Source: Aquitalea magnusonii
Lineage (GTDB): Bacteria > Pseudomonadota > Gammaproteobacteria > Burkholderiales > Chromobacteriaceae
Assembly (NCBI RefSeq): GCF_002217795.2
Contig: NZ_AP018823.1
Span: 248,001-312,000 of the forward strand
Direction of reading: 5' to 3'
Length of the DNA: 64,000 nt
The position numbers were made by a program, and so were the translations under genes. Below, piece by piece: positions 26,891-35,146 of this stretch. Under the pieces are notes generated by a model. The model saw only the letters and a program-made list of their open reading frames with translations. It made no database searches and had not been told where the DNA came from. Position 1 is the first letter of the stretch; the number at the start of each line of letters is the position of its first letter.

Positions 26891-27894
26891 CAACGCACCT
26901 CGCGCATGTCGTCACGGCTGATTTGCAAGCGCACCTCGGTGCCGGCCGGCATCAGGTCGCTGGCGGTGCGGTTCAGCCGGTCCACCTGCAGGGTGACGCC
27001 CGCGCTTTCAATCTGGTAGCGGATGATATTGCCCAGCAACTGGTGCTGGCGGATGGTGCCGGCCAGGGTGTCGGCCTGCTGGCTGTGGGCATCCAGCACG
27101 TGGATGGATTCCGGGCGGATGGCCAGATGACCGTTGATGTTCAGCCCCAGCAGGCGCTGACTGTCGGCTGCGCCCAGCAGATTGTAATTGCCCATGAAGC
27201 GGGCCACGAATTCGGTGGCCGGCTGGGTGTATACCATTTCGGCACGGCCTTCCTGTTCCACCTTGCCCTGATTCATCACGAAGATGCGGTCGGACATGGT
27301 GAGCGCTTCTTCCTGATCGTGGGTGACGAAAATGGTGGTCAGGCCCAGACGACGCTGGATGTCGCGAATCTGTTCGCGCAGGTTCTTGCGGATGCGGGCA
27401 TCCAGTGCCGACAGCGGTTCGTCCAGCAGCAGGATGCGCGGCTCCACCACCAGTGCGCGCGCCAGCGCCACCCGCTGACGCTGGCCGCCGGACAGTTCGT
27501 GCGGGTAGTGGTTTTCCTTGCCGGAGAGCTCCACCAGCTTGATGACTTCCGCCACCTTGCGGGCAATCTCCGCGCCATCGCACTTGCGCATTTTCAGGCC
27601 GAAGCCGATGTTCTGCGTCACGTTCATGTTGGGAAACAGCGCATAGCTCTGGAACACCATGCCGATGCCGCGCTTTTGCGGCGACTGGTGGGTGATGTCC
27701 TCGCCACCCACGCGGATGTGGCCGGAGGTGGGGGTTTCAAAGCCGGCAATCATGCGCAGCACGGTGGTCTTGCCGCAGCCGGACGGGCCGAGGAAGGTGA
27801 CGAATTCGCCCTGTTCGATGCTCATGTTGAAGTCGTGAACCACGACATGGTCGTCAAAGCGTTTGTGCAGATTATTGATGGTGAGGTAAGCCAT
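26890..27894 (-). CDS. ABC importer ATP-binding protein (PotA/PhnT-like)
   Basis: 334 residues. Walker A GPSGCGKTT, Q-loop in GMVFQSYALFPNMNV, signature LSGGQRQR, Walker B LLLDEPLSALD, switch His in FVTHDQEEA, and a C-terminal TOBE-like domain (about 245-330). This is the polyamine/iron/phosphonate importer type. It lies 27 bases after the permease gene and is coupled to the HAD gene. It drives the importer made of the two permeases and the binding protein encoded upstream. Confidence 0.9.
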   Translation of the reverse strand: MAYLTINNLHKRFDDHVVVHDFNMSIEQGEFVTFLGPSGCGKTTVLRMIAGFETPTSGHIRVGGEDITHQSPQKRGIGMVFQSYALFPNMNVTQNIGFGLKMRKCDGAEIARKVAEVIKLVELSGKENHYPHELSGGQRQRVALARALVVEPRILLLDEPLSALDARIRKNLREQIRDIQRRLGLTTIFVTHDQEEALTMSDRIFVMNQGKVEQEGRAEMVYTQPATEFVARFMGNYNLLGAADSQRLLGLNINGHLAIRPESIHVLDAHSQQADTLAGTIRQHQLLGNIIRYQIESAGVTLQVDRLNRTASDLMPAGTEVRLQISRDDMREVR

Positions 27895-27921
27895 GTGGTT
27901 TTCCTTGGATTCTGTCTGGGC

Positions 27922-28713
27922 TCAGGCCGTCTTGCGGGCCGGGCGGGCATTGCGGGCGAATACCTGGATCAGCCCCATCGAGGCCCAGGTCACCAGGAAG
28001 GCGATGATGGCCAGTGCCGAGGGCTCGTAAGCGCGGTTGGCACCGATCAGTTGCAGGTAGGGGCCAAAGGCCGGGCGGCCCAGCAGGCTGGCCATGGTGA
28101 ATTCGCCAATCACTACCGCGAAGGTAAGAAAGGCACCGGACAGGATGGCCGACTTCACATTCGGGAAAATCACCTGCAGCAGGATGCTGGGCCAACTGGC
28201 ACCCAGGCTCTCGGCTGCTTCGGTCAGGGTGCGTACATCAATGGCGCGCAGGCCGGCGTCGATCGAGCGGTACAGATAGGGCAGCGCCAGCGTGACGTAG
28301 CTGCACATCAGCAGAAAGTCGGTGGCGCGGTCATTGCCGGTCAAGGGCAGCCAGGCGCTGCTGTTGTACAGCTTGAGGTAGCCGAACACGATGACGATGG
28401 CCGGAATCACCAGCGGCAGCAGGGTGATGAATTCCACCAGCGGACGCAGGCGCGGCAGTTTCAGCTGAATCCAGTAGGCCGTCGGCACTACCAGCAGAAT
28501 GCCGACGATGATGGTAAGCACCGCCATCAGCGTGGAATAGCCGAACGTGGCCTGAAAACCGGGGTCGGACAGCACCACCTTGTAGGCTTCAAAGCTGTAG
28601 CCGTCGCGGTTCATTTTCAGGCTGAACTCGAAAGTGGCAATCAGCGGTAGCAAAAAGTAAATGGTGCCGATGGCAATGGCCACCCAGGCGCCCAGTCGCG
28701 ATGTCGATTTCAT
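27922..28713 (-). CDS. ABC importer permease (PotC/PhnV-like)
   Basis: 263 residues, six membrane helices. The coupling segment is EAAESLGASWPSILLQVIFPN, the EAA motif that docks on the ATPase. It overlaps the other permease gene by 4 bases. It resembles the second permease of spermidine/putrescine and 2-aminoethylphosphonate importers. No odd features. Confidence 0.9.
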   Translation of the reverse strand: MKSTSRLGAWVAIAIGTIYFLLPLIATFEFSLKMNRDGYSFEAYKVVLSDPGFQATFGYSTLMAVLTIIVGILLVVPTAYWIQLKLPRLRPLVEFITLLPLVIPAIVIVFGYLKLYNSSAWLPLTGNDRATDFLLMCSYVTLALPYLYRSIDAGLRAIDVRTLTEAAESLGASWPSILLQVIFPNVKSAILSGAFLTFAVVIGEFTMASLLGRPAFGPYLQLIGANRAYEPSALAIIAFLVTWASMGLIQVFARNARPARKTA

Positions 28714-29621
28714 TCACGCCCCCTTTCGGCGCGGCTGCGCAGCCAGATATAGCCGGCATTGGACAGGCCGGTCACCACAATCATGCCCAGTGCCAGCGCA
28801 TAGCCCAGGTTCTGGTCGTGCAGCACATCGCCACGAATCTGCGCGTACAGCAGGATGGGCACGATATTGAGCGAGCTGCCGGTCAGCGCATAGGCAGTGG
28901 CCACCGCGCCAAAGGCATTGGCAAACAGCAGCAGGGTGGAGCCCAGAATGCTGGGCCACAAAATGGGCAGGGCAATATGCCACCAGTAGGCGACGCTGCT
29001 GCCGCCCAGGCTTTCGCAGGCTTCGCGCCATTCGGCACGCAGGCCGTCAATGGCCGGGGTGACAATCAGCACCATCAGCGGAATCTGGAAGTACAGATAA
29101 GTCAGCGTCAGGCCGATGAAGCTGAGAATGGAAAAGCCGGTGCTGTAGAGGTCGAAGTCGGCATAGTTGCGCAGCAGTACCGTCACCAGACCCATGCGGC
29201 CCAGGGTGGACAAAAAGGCAAACGACAGCGGAATGCCGGCAAAATTGGAGGCCACGCCGGAGAAGGTCATCAGCGTGGGGCGAATCCAGGCGGGCAGGCC
29301 GCCCTGAATCGCCGCCAGCGCCAGCAACAGGCCGATCAGGCTGCCACCCAGTGCGGACGCCGCGCTGACTTCAAAGCTGATCCAGTAGGCTGACAGAATG
29401 CTGTCGTCAAACAGTTTGGCGATATTGCCCAGGGTGAAATGGCCGTTGGCATCCTGGAACGCGCCTATCATCAGCGTGGCGGTGGGCAGGATGAGAAATA
29501 GCAGGGCAAACAGGAAAAACGGCACCACGCCCAGCCAGTTCAGCGCAGATGGTGCCAGTCTCTGGCGAGCCGGGCCGGTCTCGGGCGGGCAGTGTGTGAC
29601 GGAATCGGGTGAAGTGGGCAT
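28710..29621 (-). CDS. ABC importer permease (PotB/PhnU-like)
   Basis: 303 residues with a cytoplasmic N-terminus of about 30 residues and six membrane helices. The EAA loop is EWREACESLGGSSVAYWWHIALPI. Its end overlaps the next permease by 4 bases. It starts 165 bases after the binding-protein gene; that gap holds a strong hairpin, which may lower permease expression relative to the binding protein. Confidence 0.9.
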   Translation of the reverse strand: MPTSPDSVTHCPPETGPARQRLAPSALNWLGVVPFFLFALLFLILPTATLMIGAFQDANGHFTLGNIAKLFDDSILSAYWISFEVSAASALGGSLIGLLLALAAIQGGLPAWIRPTLMTFSGVASNFAGIPLSFAFLSTLGRMGLVTVLLRNYADFDLYSTGFSILSFIGLTLTYLYFQIPLMVLIVTPAIDGLRAEWREACESLGGSSVAYWWHIALPILWPSILGSTLLLFANAFGAVATAYALTGSSLNIVPILLYAQIRGDVLHDQNLGYALALGMIVVTGLSNAGYIWLRSRAERGRE

Positions 29622-29734
29622 CCGTGGTGCAGCCTCGTAAAAATGGGGAAGCCCGGCATGGGCAGGGGTGCTGCCGTGCTGTTGTGCTGCCTGGTGGGCA
29701 GGTCGGGTCTGTCCCGGTGACAGGATGGGGTAAA

Positions 29735-29762
29735 CGTCATGGCCGCCGCAGCGGCCATGACG
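29735..29762 (-). promoter_or_regulatory. Intercistronic hairpin between binding-protein and permease genes
   Basis: Perfect 12-bp stem CGTCATGGCCGC / GCGGCCATGACG with a CGCA loop. There is no following T run on the minus strand, so it is more likely an mRNA-stabilising or partial-stop structure that keeps the binding-protein message abundant than a full terminator. Confidence 0.65.
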
Positions 29763-29786
29763 GCAAGGCAGATCAGCAGTGCAGGC

Positions 29787-30884
29787 TTACTTGACGTTGC
29801 TGCCCACTACGCTGTCCCACTGCTTGGTGATGGTGGCCTTGTAGACCTCCTGCTGTTCCAGCGTGGGGAACACGGCCTTCTTGTAGTTGGCTGCGGCCGG
29901 CAGCTTGGACAGCAGGTCGGCCGGGACTTTCTTGCGGGCAGCCAGGTCGTTGAAGCGGCTGGGGTGGCAGTAGCCCTTCAGCCAGCCCAGTTGGCCTTCG
30001 TCGGAGTACAGGTATTCCATCCACAGCTTGGCGGCATTCGGGTGCGGGGCGTAGGCGCTGATGGCCTGTACGTATACGCCAGCCACCACGCCGGACTTCG
30101 GCACCACCACGGCCACTTTCGGGTTGCCCTTCAGGGTGTCGCGGTCGGCCAGGGCGTTGTAGTCCCAGCGCACGATGATGGGGGTGCTGCCCTGGGCCAG
30201 CGAGGCAGCCTTGCCGATTACCGGCACGAAGTTGCCGTTCTTGTTCAGTTGCGAGAAGAACTTCAGGCCAGCGTCGGCAGCCTTGGCCGGGTTGCCGCCT
30301 GCTTGCGACAGGCCGGCAGCGTACACGCCCATGATGGCCTGGTTGGCAGTGCGCGGGTCACCGGCCAGCGCCACGGCATTCTTGTATTCCGGTTTCAGCA
30401 GGTCGGCCCAGTCAGCCGGTACCTTCTTGATGATGTCGGTGTTCACTTCGAACGCCAGCACACCGTAGTAATCGCCGTACCAGTAGCCGTCCTTGTCCTT
30501 CACTTCGGCCGGAATGCTGTTCCAGGTGGACACCTTGTACGGCTGGATCAGACCGGCAGCCTTGGCTTGCGGGCCAAAGGACAGGCCAACGTCAATCACG
30601 TCCGGCGCCTGCGGCCCCTTGTTGCCCTTGTTGGCCTTGATGGCCTCGACCTCGTCACCGGAACCGGCATCCGGGTTCAGTTCGTTTACCTTGATGCCGT
30701 ACTTGGCCTTGAAGCCGGCCAGCAGGTCGCCGTAACCACACCAGTCATGCGGCAGGGCGATGGTGGTGAGTTCACCTTCCTGCTTTGCTGCCTTGATCAG
30801 GCTGTTCAGATCCTGTGCATGCACAGCGGAAGCACCAATACTCAGTGCGGACAAAACAACTGCGGCCATCAGCTTCTTGTTCAT
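29787..30884 (-). CDS. ABC importer periplasmic substrate-binding protein
   Basis: 365 residues from the ATG at 30882-30884 (AAAGGA about 10 bases upstream; an ATG three codons earlier abuts the ribosome site). Signal peptide MNKKLMAAVVLSALSIGASA with cleavage after VHA. The mature protein is of the cluster-D polyamine/iron/phosphonate-binding type (DVIDVGLSFGPQAKAAGLI, YYGVLAFEVNTDIIKKVP). First gene of the importer operon and divergent from a GntR/UTRA regulator. The ligand could be a polyamine, a phosphonate or a phosphate ester; it cannot be read directly. Confidence 0.88.
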   Translation of the reverse strand: MNKKLMAAVVLSALSIGASAVHAQDLNSLIKAAKQEGELTTIALPHDWCGYGDLLAGFKAKYGIKVNELNPDAGSGDEVEAIKANKGNKGPQAPDVIDVGLSFGPQAKAAGLIQPYKVSTWNSIPAEVKDKDGYWYGDYYGVLAFEVNTDIIKKVPADWADLLKPEYKNAVALAGDPRTANQAIMGVYAAGLSQAGGNPAKAADAGLKFFSQLNKNGNFVPVIGKAASLAQGSTPIIVRWDYNALADRDTLKGNPKVAVVVPKSGVVAGVYVQAISAYAPHPNAAKLWMEYLYSDEGQLGWLKGYCHPSRFNDLAARKKVPADLLSKLPAAANYKKAVFPTLEQQEVYKATITKQWDSVVGSNVK

Positions 30885-31097
30885 TGGTTCCATCCTTTGG
30901 ACTAGGTCAATTGAGCAGGGCGATCTTAGGCAGTGCAGATGACGAGATGATGTGCGGCAAGTTTCAGTTGCGTGTCAGTTGCATGAAGTCCTGGGAGCGA
31001 CCTGTTCTGGTCATAAACCGACATGCTGTCGCGCGGCTGTCATGCTGGTCTGCTAAACATGATGCTGACGTTAATTTCTTGTGGACTAGGCCAGATG

Positions 31098-31823
31098 ATG
31101 GCGACAGAAAATAATCAGACCCAGGTGGCCCAAATACGACAGTCCTTGCTGGCGCAGATTGCCGGTGGCCTGCTGCCGCCCGGTGCCAAACTGCCTTCGG
31201 AGCGCACCCTGTCGCACCTGTTCGACACCACCCGCATCACGCTGAAGGATGCCTTGCTGGCGCTGGAGGCCGAAGGCAGCATTTATCGTGAAGACCGCCG
31301 CGGCTGGTTTGTGGCCCCGCCGCGGCTGGAATACAACCCGCAATATCGCGTGCATTTCCAGCAGATGGTGCAACAGCAACAGCGGCGGGTGGACACCCGC
31401 GTACTGGCATCGCGCAGCATGGTGGCGGCACCGGAAATCAGCCAGCGCCTGCAACTGCCCGCGCTGGCGCGGGTATTGCAGATTTGCCGCCTGCGCAGCC
31501 TGGATGGCCGGGTGGTGCTGTATGTCGAACACTACCTGAAGCCGGAATGCTTTCCCGGCATCATGGCTGAGGATTTGTCACAGTCACTCACCGAGCTGTA
31601 CCAGACGCGCTATGGCCTGCAGTACCGCCGCTCCCGTTTCGACATCACCCCCACCGCCGCCCGTGGCGAGGTGGCGCAGGCACTGATGCTGGCCGAGGGC
31701 TCGCCCATCCTGCGTATTGCCCGCGTCAATTACGACCAGAACCAGCGCATCATCGACTGCGATATCGAATACTGGCGGCACGATGCCATCCGCGTCACGG
31801 TGGACAGCCAGCCGCAGGCCTGA
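31098..31823 (+). CDS. GntR-family regulator with UTRA domain
   Basis: 241 residues from the ATG at 31098. The N-terminal GntR winged HTH (about 10-72: LPPGAKLPSERTLSHLFDTTRITLKDALLALEA, quoted here as PSERTLSHLFDTTRITL) is followed by a UTRA ligand domain (about 90-235). It resembles PhnR/FarR-type regulators. Divergent from the importer operon, which it probably controls. In-frame starts at 31023, 31059 and 31095 are also possible. The divergent gap contains an inverted repeat GACC-N6-GGTC (30999-31012) and two copies of GGACTAGGYCA, one near each gene start, which may be operator parts. Confidence 0.84.
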   Translation: MATENNQTQVAQIRQSLLAQIAGGLLPPGAKLPSERTLSHLFDTTRITLKDALLALEAEGSIYREDRRGWFVAPPRLEYNPQYRVHFQQMVQQQQRRVDTRVLASRSMVAAPEISQRLQLPALARVLQICRLRSLDGRVVLYVEHYLKPECFPGIMAEDLSQSLTELYQTRYGLQYRRSRFDITPTAARGEVAQALMLAEGSPILRIARVNYDQNQRIIDCDIEYWRHDAIRVTVDSQPQA

Positions 31824-32009
31824 GCCGTGTGCAGCGCCATATCATCATGCCATTGGCCTGAATGGCTGGTTTTCAGTGCGAAAAAGGCATGAATTAACAA
31901 TTGCACACATTTCCATTACAAATGCTTACCAAGCGATACAGCCGGGCAACAGACTCGCCGCAAGCTCGGGGGCATGCTTCTCATCGTTCCCATTTGTGGA
32001 GAGACCCCG

Positions 32010-32519
32010 ATGAAACCCCGCATGTCCCAAAGCGCGCACTGGCTGCTGCTGGCCATGGCCACGCTCAGCCTGAGCGCCTGTGTTGTCACCCCCACCCGCA
32101 CCCAGGTGGTGTATAAGCCGGTGGCGCTTGCCCCGCACTGGAATCCGGCCGAGCACCCGTATTACAGCCATGCGATGAGCGATCTGCGCCAGGCGCGTGC
32201 CTTGCTGGCGCGGCCGGATGTGCAGCCGGTACAGGATGATGAGCGCTGGGCTGTCGGTGCCATTGATGCCGCACTGAAGGAAATGACCCAGGCCTCCATT
32301 CAGGATGGCAAGAACCCCTGGCAGATTCCCGGCCCCGACGCCCGGCTAAGTCCTACCGACCGCTTCCATCAGGCGCTGCAATTATTGGAACAGGCGCGGC
32401 GTGATGCCAGCCATCGCGAGGACGACCCCTGGGTGCGCGAGCTGCAAGGCCGCATCCTGCGCCATATTGATGACGCCCACCGTGCCACCCAGCAGGCCAT
32501 TGCCGACGCACTGCGTTGA
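32010..32519 (+). CDS. Putative lipoprotein, tandem paralog of the next gene
   Basis: 169 residues from the ATG at 32010 (GGAGAG upstream). Lipobox LSAC with lipidated Cys near residue 24. The mature part is soluble and helical. It shares HW-P-EHPYY-HAM-DLR-AR-LLARPD, DGKNP, DRFHQAL-LL, ARRDAS and EDDP with the protein encoded at 32584, so the two are paralogs by tandem duplication. No known function. 31824-32009 shows no gene but is AT-rich and may hold the promoter. Confidence 0.8.
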   Translation: MKPRMSQSAHWLLLAMATLSLSACVVTPTRTQVVYKPVALAPHWNPAEHPYYSHAMSDLRQARALLARPDVQPVQDDERWAVGAIDAALKEMTQASIQDGKNPWQIPGPDARLSPTDRFHQALQLLEQARRDASHREDDPWVRELQGRILRHIDDAHRATQQAIADALR

Positions 32520-32583
32520 GCCAACTGCGGATTGCGCTTTGCCGTAACAATAAAAAAACCGCTTGTACGCAAGGAGAGTGATC

Positions 32584-33126
32584 ATGTTGACCCTGAAGAA
32601 ATCCGTAGCCGGCCTGCTGCTGGCTGGTGCTGCCCTGCTGGCTGCTTCGGCAGCACAGGCTGACGACTGGCACGATAATGGCTGGCACCCCGACATGCGC
32701 CAGGACTGGCACGAAGGCATGCCCTGGCGTTTTGAGCAGCACCACTGGCACCCGGATGAGCATCCTTATTACATGCACGCCATGACCGACCTGCGCCTGG
32801 CGCGTGATCTGCTGGCCCGCCCGGATCAACCGCAGGTGGAGCAGGGCGAACACCGCGCGGTGGACGCCATCAACCAGGCCTTGCATGCCATGCACGATGC
32901 GGCCATTGATGATGGCAAGAACCCCTTCCAGCGCCTGCCGCCGGATGCCCAGTATCGCCCGGACGACCGTTTCCACCAGGCCCTGCGCCTGCTGGACAAG
33001 GCGCGGCAGGATGCCAGCCATGAAGAGGACGACCCCTATCTGCGCGGCCTGCAGCATTACATCATCGCTCAGATCGGCAGCGCCCAGCATGCAGTGAATG
33101 AGGCCATCGGCGAAGCATTGCGCTAA
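32584..33126 (+). CDS. Putative periplasmic protein, tandem paralog of the previous lipoprotein
   Basis: 180 residues from the ATG at 32584 (AAGGAGAG upstream). Sec signal peptide ending SAAQA (about residue 26), no lipobox. A short segment rich in His, Trp and Asp follows (about 27-60: DDWHDNGWHPDMRQDW), then the same helical domain as the lipoprotein at 32010. The His/Asp-rich lead could bind metal. 64 bases separate the pair, which are probably co-transcribed. Family unknown. Confidence 0.8.
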   Translation: MLTLKKSVAGLLLAGAALLAASAAQADDWHDNGWHPDMRQDWHEGMPWRFEQHHWHPDEHPYYMHAMTDLRLARDLLARPDQPQVEQGEHRAVDAINQALHAMHDAAIDDGKNPFQRLPPDAQYRPDDRFHQALRLLDKARQDASHEEDDPYLRGLQHYIIAQIGSAQHAVNEAIGEALR

Positions 33127-33145
33127 GCCGCTTGCCGTCTGCCAG

Positions 33146-33178
33146 CCCCCGTCACAGCCATGCTGTCGCGGGGGTTTT
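33146..33178 (+). terminator. Rho-independent terminator after the paralog pair
   Basis: CCCCCG (33146-33151) pairs with CGGGGG (33169-33174), with inner ACAG/CTGT pairing, then TTTT. It lies 20 bases past the stop of the second paralog. Confidence 0.8.
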
Positions 33179-33255
33179 GTCATTGCCGCGATGCCGCAGA
33201 CCGGCGGGTTTTGCGCTACCATGCCGGCTGTTTGATGTTGACCAAGGATGCAACC

Positions 33256-34248
33256 ATGACCCGCCTGCTCATCCTCTATACCGGTGGCACCATCGGCATG
33301 GACCACACCCCGGAAGGCCTGGCCCCGGTTCCCGGCCTGCTGCCGCGCCTGCTGGAGCGCTTCCGTACCCCGGCACTGGACTTTGACGTGGTGGAATACC
33401 CGCAACTGATCGACTCCTCAGCCATTGTCCCGGCCCAGTGGCAGCAACTGATTGACGATCTGGCCACGCGCTACGCCGCGTATGACGGCTTTGTGGTGAT
33501 TCATGGCACCGACACCATGGCCTACACCGCCAGCGTGCTGGCCTTTGCCCTGCAAGGCCTGGCCAAGCCGGTGATTGTCACCGGTGCGCAACTGCCGCTG
33601 GTCCACCCGCGTTCGGATGGCTGGAGCAATCTGGCCGATGCGCTGGAAGCCGCCAGCCAGCCGGACCTGCACGAAGTGTGCATTGCCTTCAACCGCCTGC
33701 TGCTGCGCGGCTGCCGCGCCCGCAAGCTGGATGCCGCCAGCTTTGCCGGTTTTGACAGCCCCAATGCCCCGGCCTTGGCCCGCTTTGGCATTCAGGCCCA
33801 CTGGCAGCGCCAGCACTGGCTGCGTGCCAGCCAGCCTTTCCAGCCGGTGGCGCTGGATGTTTCGCTCAAGCTGGCCAGCTTCTTCCTGACGCCGGGCTAT
33901 GCCAGCACGCTGGCCGGACAGGCCATGCAGGAGGGCGGACTGGATGCCGCGGTGCTGATGAGCTATGGCAATGGCAACACCCCGGCCGACCCGGTACTGC
34001 TGGATGGTGTGGCGGCGCTCACTGCCCGTGGTGGCGCAGTCCTGAATATCAGCCAGGTGGTGCATGGCGCGGTGGAAGTGGGTGCTTATGCCGCCAGCCA
34101 GCCGCTGGCCCGTGCCGGTGCCATTGCCGGTGCCGACCTCACGCCGGAGGCGGCCACGGCCAAGCTGCTGGTATTGCTGTCGCAAGGCCTGCGTGGCGAT
34201 GCGCTGCGCCAGCAATTGTCTACGGTGCTGGTGAGCGAGAGCAGCTAG
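33256..34248 (+). CDS. ansA: Type I L-asparaginase
   Basis: 330 residues from the ATG at 33256 (AAGG 7 bases upstream). Asparaginase/glutaminase fold with Thr12 in LYTGGTIGM, the HGTDTMAYTAS segment carrying the second catalytic Thr and Asp, and GAQLPL. There is no signal peptide, so it is the cytoplasmic type I enzyme that converts asparagine to aspartate and ammonia. Its length fits the family (about 330-340). Terminators lie on both sides; it is a single-gene unit. Confidence 0.92.
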   Translation: MTRLLILYTGGTIGMDHTPEGLAPVPGLLPRLLERFRTPALDFDVVEYPQLIDSSAIVPAQWQQLIDDLATRYAAYDGFVVIHGTDTMAYTASVLAFALQGLAKPVIVTGAQLPLVHPRSDGWSNLADALEAASQPDLHEVCIAFNRLLLRGCRARKLDAASFAGFDSPNAPALARFGIQAHWQRQHWLRASQPFQPVALDVSLKLASFFLTPGYASTLAGQAMQEGGLDAAVLMSYGNGNTPADPVLLDGVAALTARGGAVLNISQVVHGAVEVGAYAASQPLARAGAIAGADLTPEAATAKLLVLLSQGLRGDALRQQLSTVLVSESS

Positions 34249-34272
34249 CAGCGCATCGTGCTCAGCCATGCA

Positions 34273-34298
34273 AGGCGTGCCAGCGGCACGCCTTTTTT
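34273..34298 (+). terminator. Rho-independent terminator after ansA
   Basis: AGGCGTGCC / GGCACGCCT stem (34273-34281 and 34285-34293), AGC loop, six T residues. It lies 25 bases past the ansA stop and just before the repeat array. Confidence 0.92.
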
Positions 34299-34320
34299 AT
34301 TGCTCAGTAGTGTGGAAATT

Positions 34321-34421
34321 GACTAAAAAATAAGCGGTGTTGAATTTTCCTGTATCTTCAATGATTTGCCGCATTTATCCACATCCCCTCCACATGGCGG
34401 TACACGGCTGGCGTGGAAAAC
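34321..34421 (+). repeat. DnaA-box repeat unit A
   Basis: First of seven 101-103 bp units. Starts with the CTAAAAAA lead, has the perfect DnaA box TTATCCACA at 34375-34383 (offset 54) and ends GTGGAAAAC. Its middle is the most divergent of the set, with an extra CCACA. Unit B starts 11 bases later. Confidence 0.75.
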
Positions 34422-34431
34422 TACCGGAATT

Positions 34432-34534
34432 GCTCAAAAAACAGGCAGTGTTGCAAAGTCGTTTCAATCTCAGTGACTTAGCTGTCTTGTCCACAGACCA
34501 CACACAAGCCTGTCCCCGCTGCTTGTGTAAAAAC
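34432..34534 (+). repeat. DnaA-box repeat unit B
   Basis: 103 bp. Lead GCTCAAAAAACAGGCAGTG, box TTGTCCACA at 34487-34495 (offset 55), then CACACAAGCCTGTCCCCGC and the tail TTGTGTAAAAAC. Spacer of 59 bases to unit C. Confidence 0.82.
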
Positions 34535-34593
34535 AGCAGCCACGCTGCTTGTGCTGGTGCGCCGGGCCAGCCGCATCCACCAGAAGCTGCTTT

Positions 34594-34695
34594 GCTCAAA
34601 AAATAAGCAGTAAATAAAAAGTACCGCGGATTCATGCACTTGCCCCACTTGCCCACAGGCGATGCACAAGCCTGTCCCCGCGTGGTGTGTAAAAC
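34594..34695 (+). repeat. DnaA-box repeat unit C
   Basis: 102 bp. Lead GCTCAAAAAATAAGCAGT, box-like TTGCCCACA at 34649-34657 (offset 55), then GCACAAGCCTGTCCCCGC and tail TGTGTAAAAC. Spacer of 92 bases to unit D. Confidence 0.82.
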
Positions 34696-34787
34696 CCTTG
34701 TCTGGCTTGCATTCCGCTGGATTTTGGCCCTTGTGAGGCCATGACAGGGCGGGGGGAGGGCGATGCGGGCCGGCAGGCGTGATGATT

Positions 34788-34889
34788 GCCTAAAAAACAG
34801 GCAGTGTTGAAAAAAATTGGCAGATCATGCACTTAGCGCATTTGCCCACAGACGGTACACAAGGCTTTCCCCGGCGGATGTGCAAAAAT
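34788..34889 (+). repeat. DnaA-box repeat unit D
   Basis: 102 bp. Lead GCCTAAAAAACAGGCAGTG (GCCT/AGGC mini-hairpin), box-like TTGCCCACA at 34842-34850 (offset 54), then TACACAAGGCTTTCCCCGG and tail TGTGCAAAAAT. Spacer of 68 bases to unit E. Confidence 0.82.
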
Positions 34890-34957
34890 ACCGGCCAGAC
34901 GGGAAAACGGCCCGGATGGCAGGCTGGCAGCGGGCAGCCGTTTGTGAACGGATATTT

Positions 34958-35060
34958 GCCTAAAAAACAGGCAATGGCAAAAAGCCATTGTGGTATCAGC
35001 CACTTGCCGCTGTTTTCCACAGCTCGCGCACAGGGCTGTCCCCGCCAATGGTGAGAAAAG
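34958..35060 (+). repeat. DnaA-box repeat unit E
   Basis: 103 bp. Lead GCCTAAAAAACAGGCAATG, box TTTTCCACA at 35013-35021 (offset 55), then GCACAGGGCTGTCCCCGC and tail GGTGAGAAAAG. It lies 86 bases before the kinase start, so it may overlap that gene's promoter. Confidence 0.82.
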
Positions 35061-35146
35061 CGCTTTGTCCGGCACAAAACGTCGGCAAGACTACTGGCAG
35101 CGGGGCAAGCCGACGTATAATTACACTCTTTGGCAGCAGGTTTGCC

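Noticed and set aside
34375..35075. Minus-strand Cys-containing small ORFs through the repeat units
   Set aside because: The repeating peptide pieces (CVVCGQ, CTVCGQ) simply translate the DNA repeat; no ribosome sites, and frames break between units.
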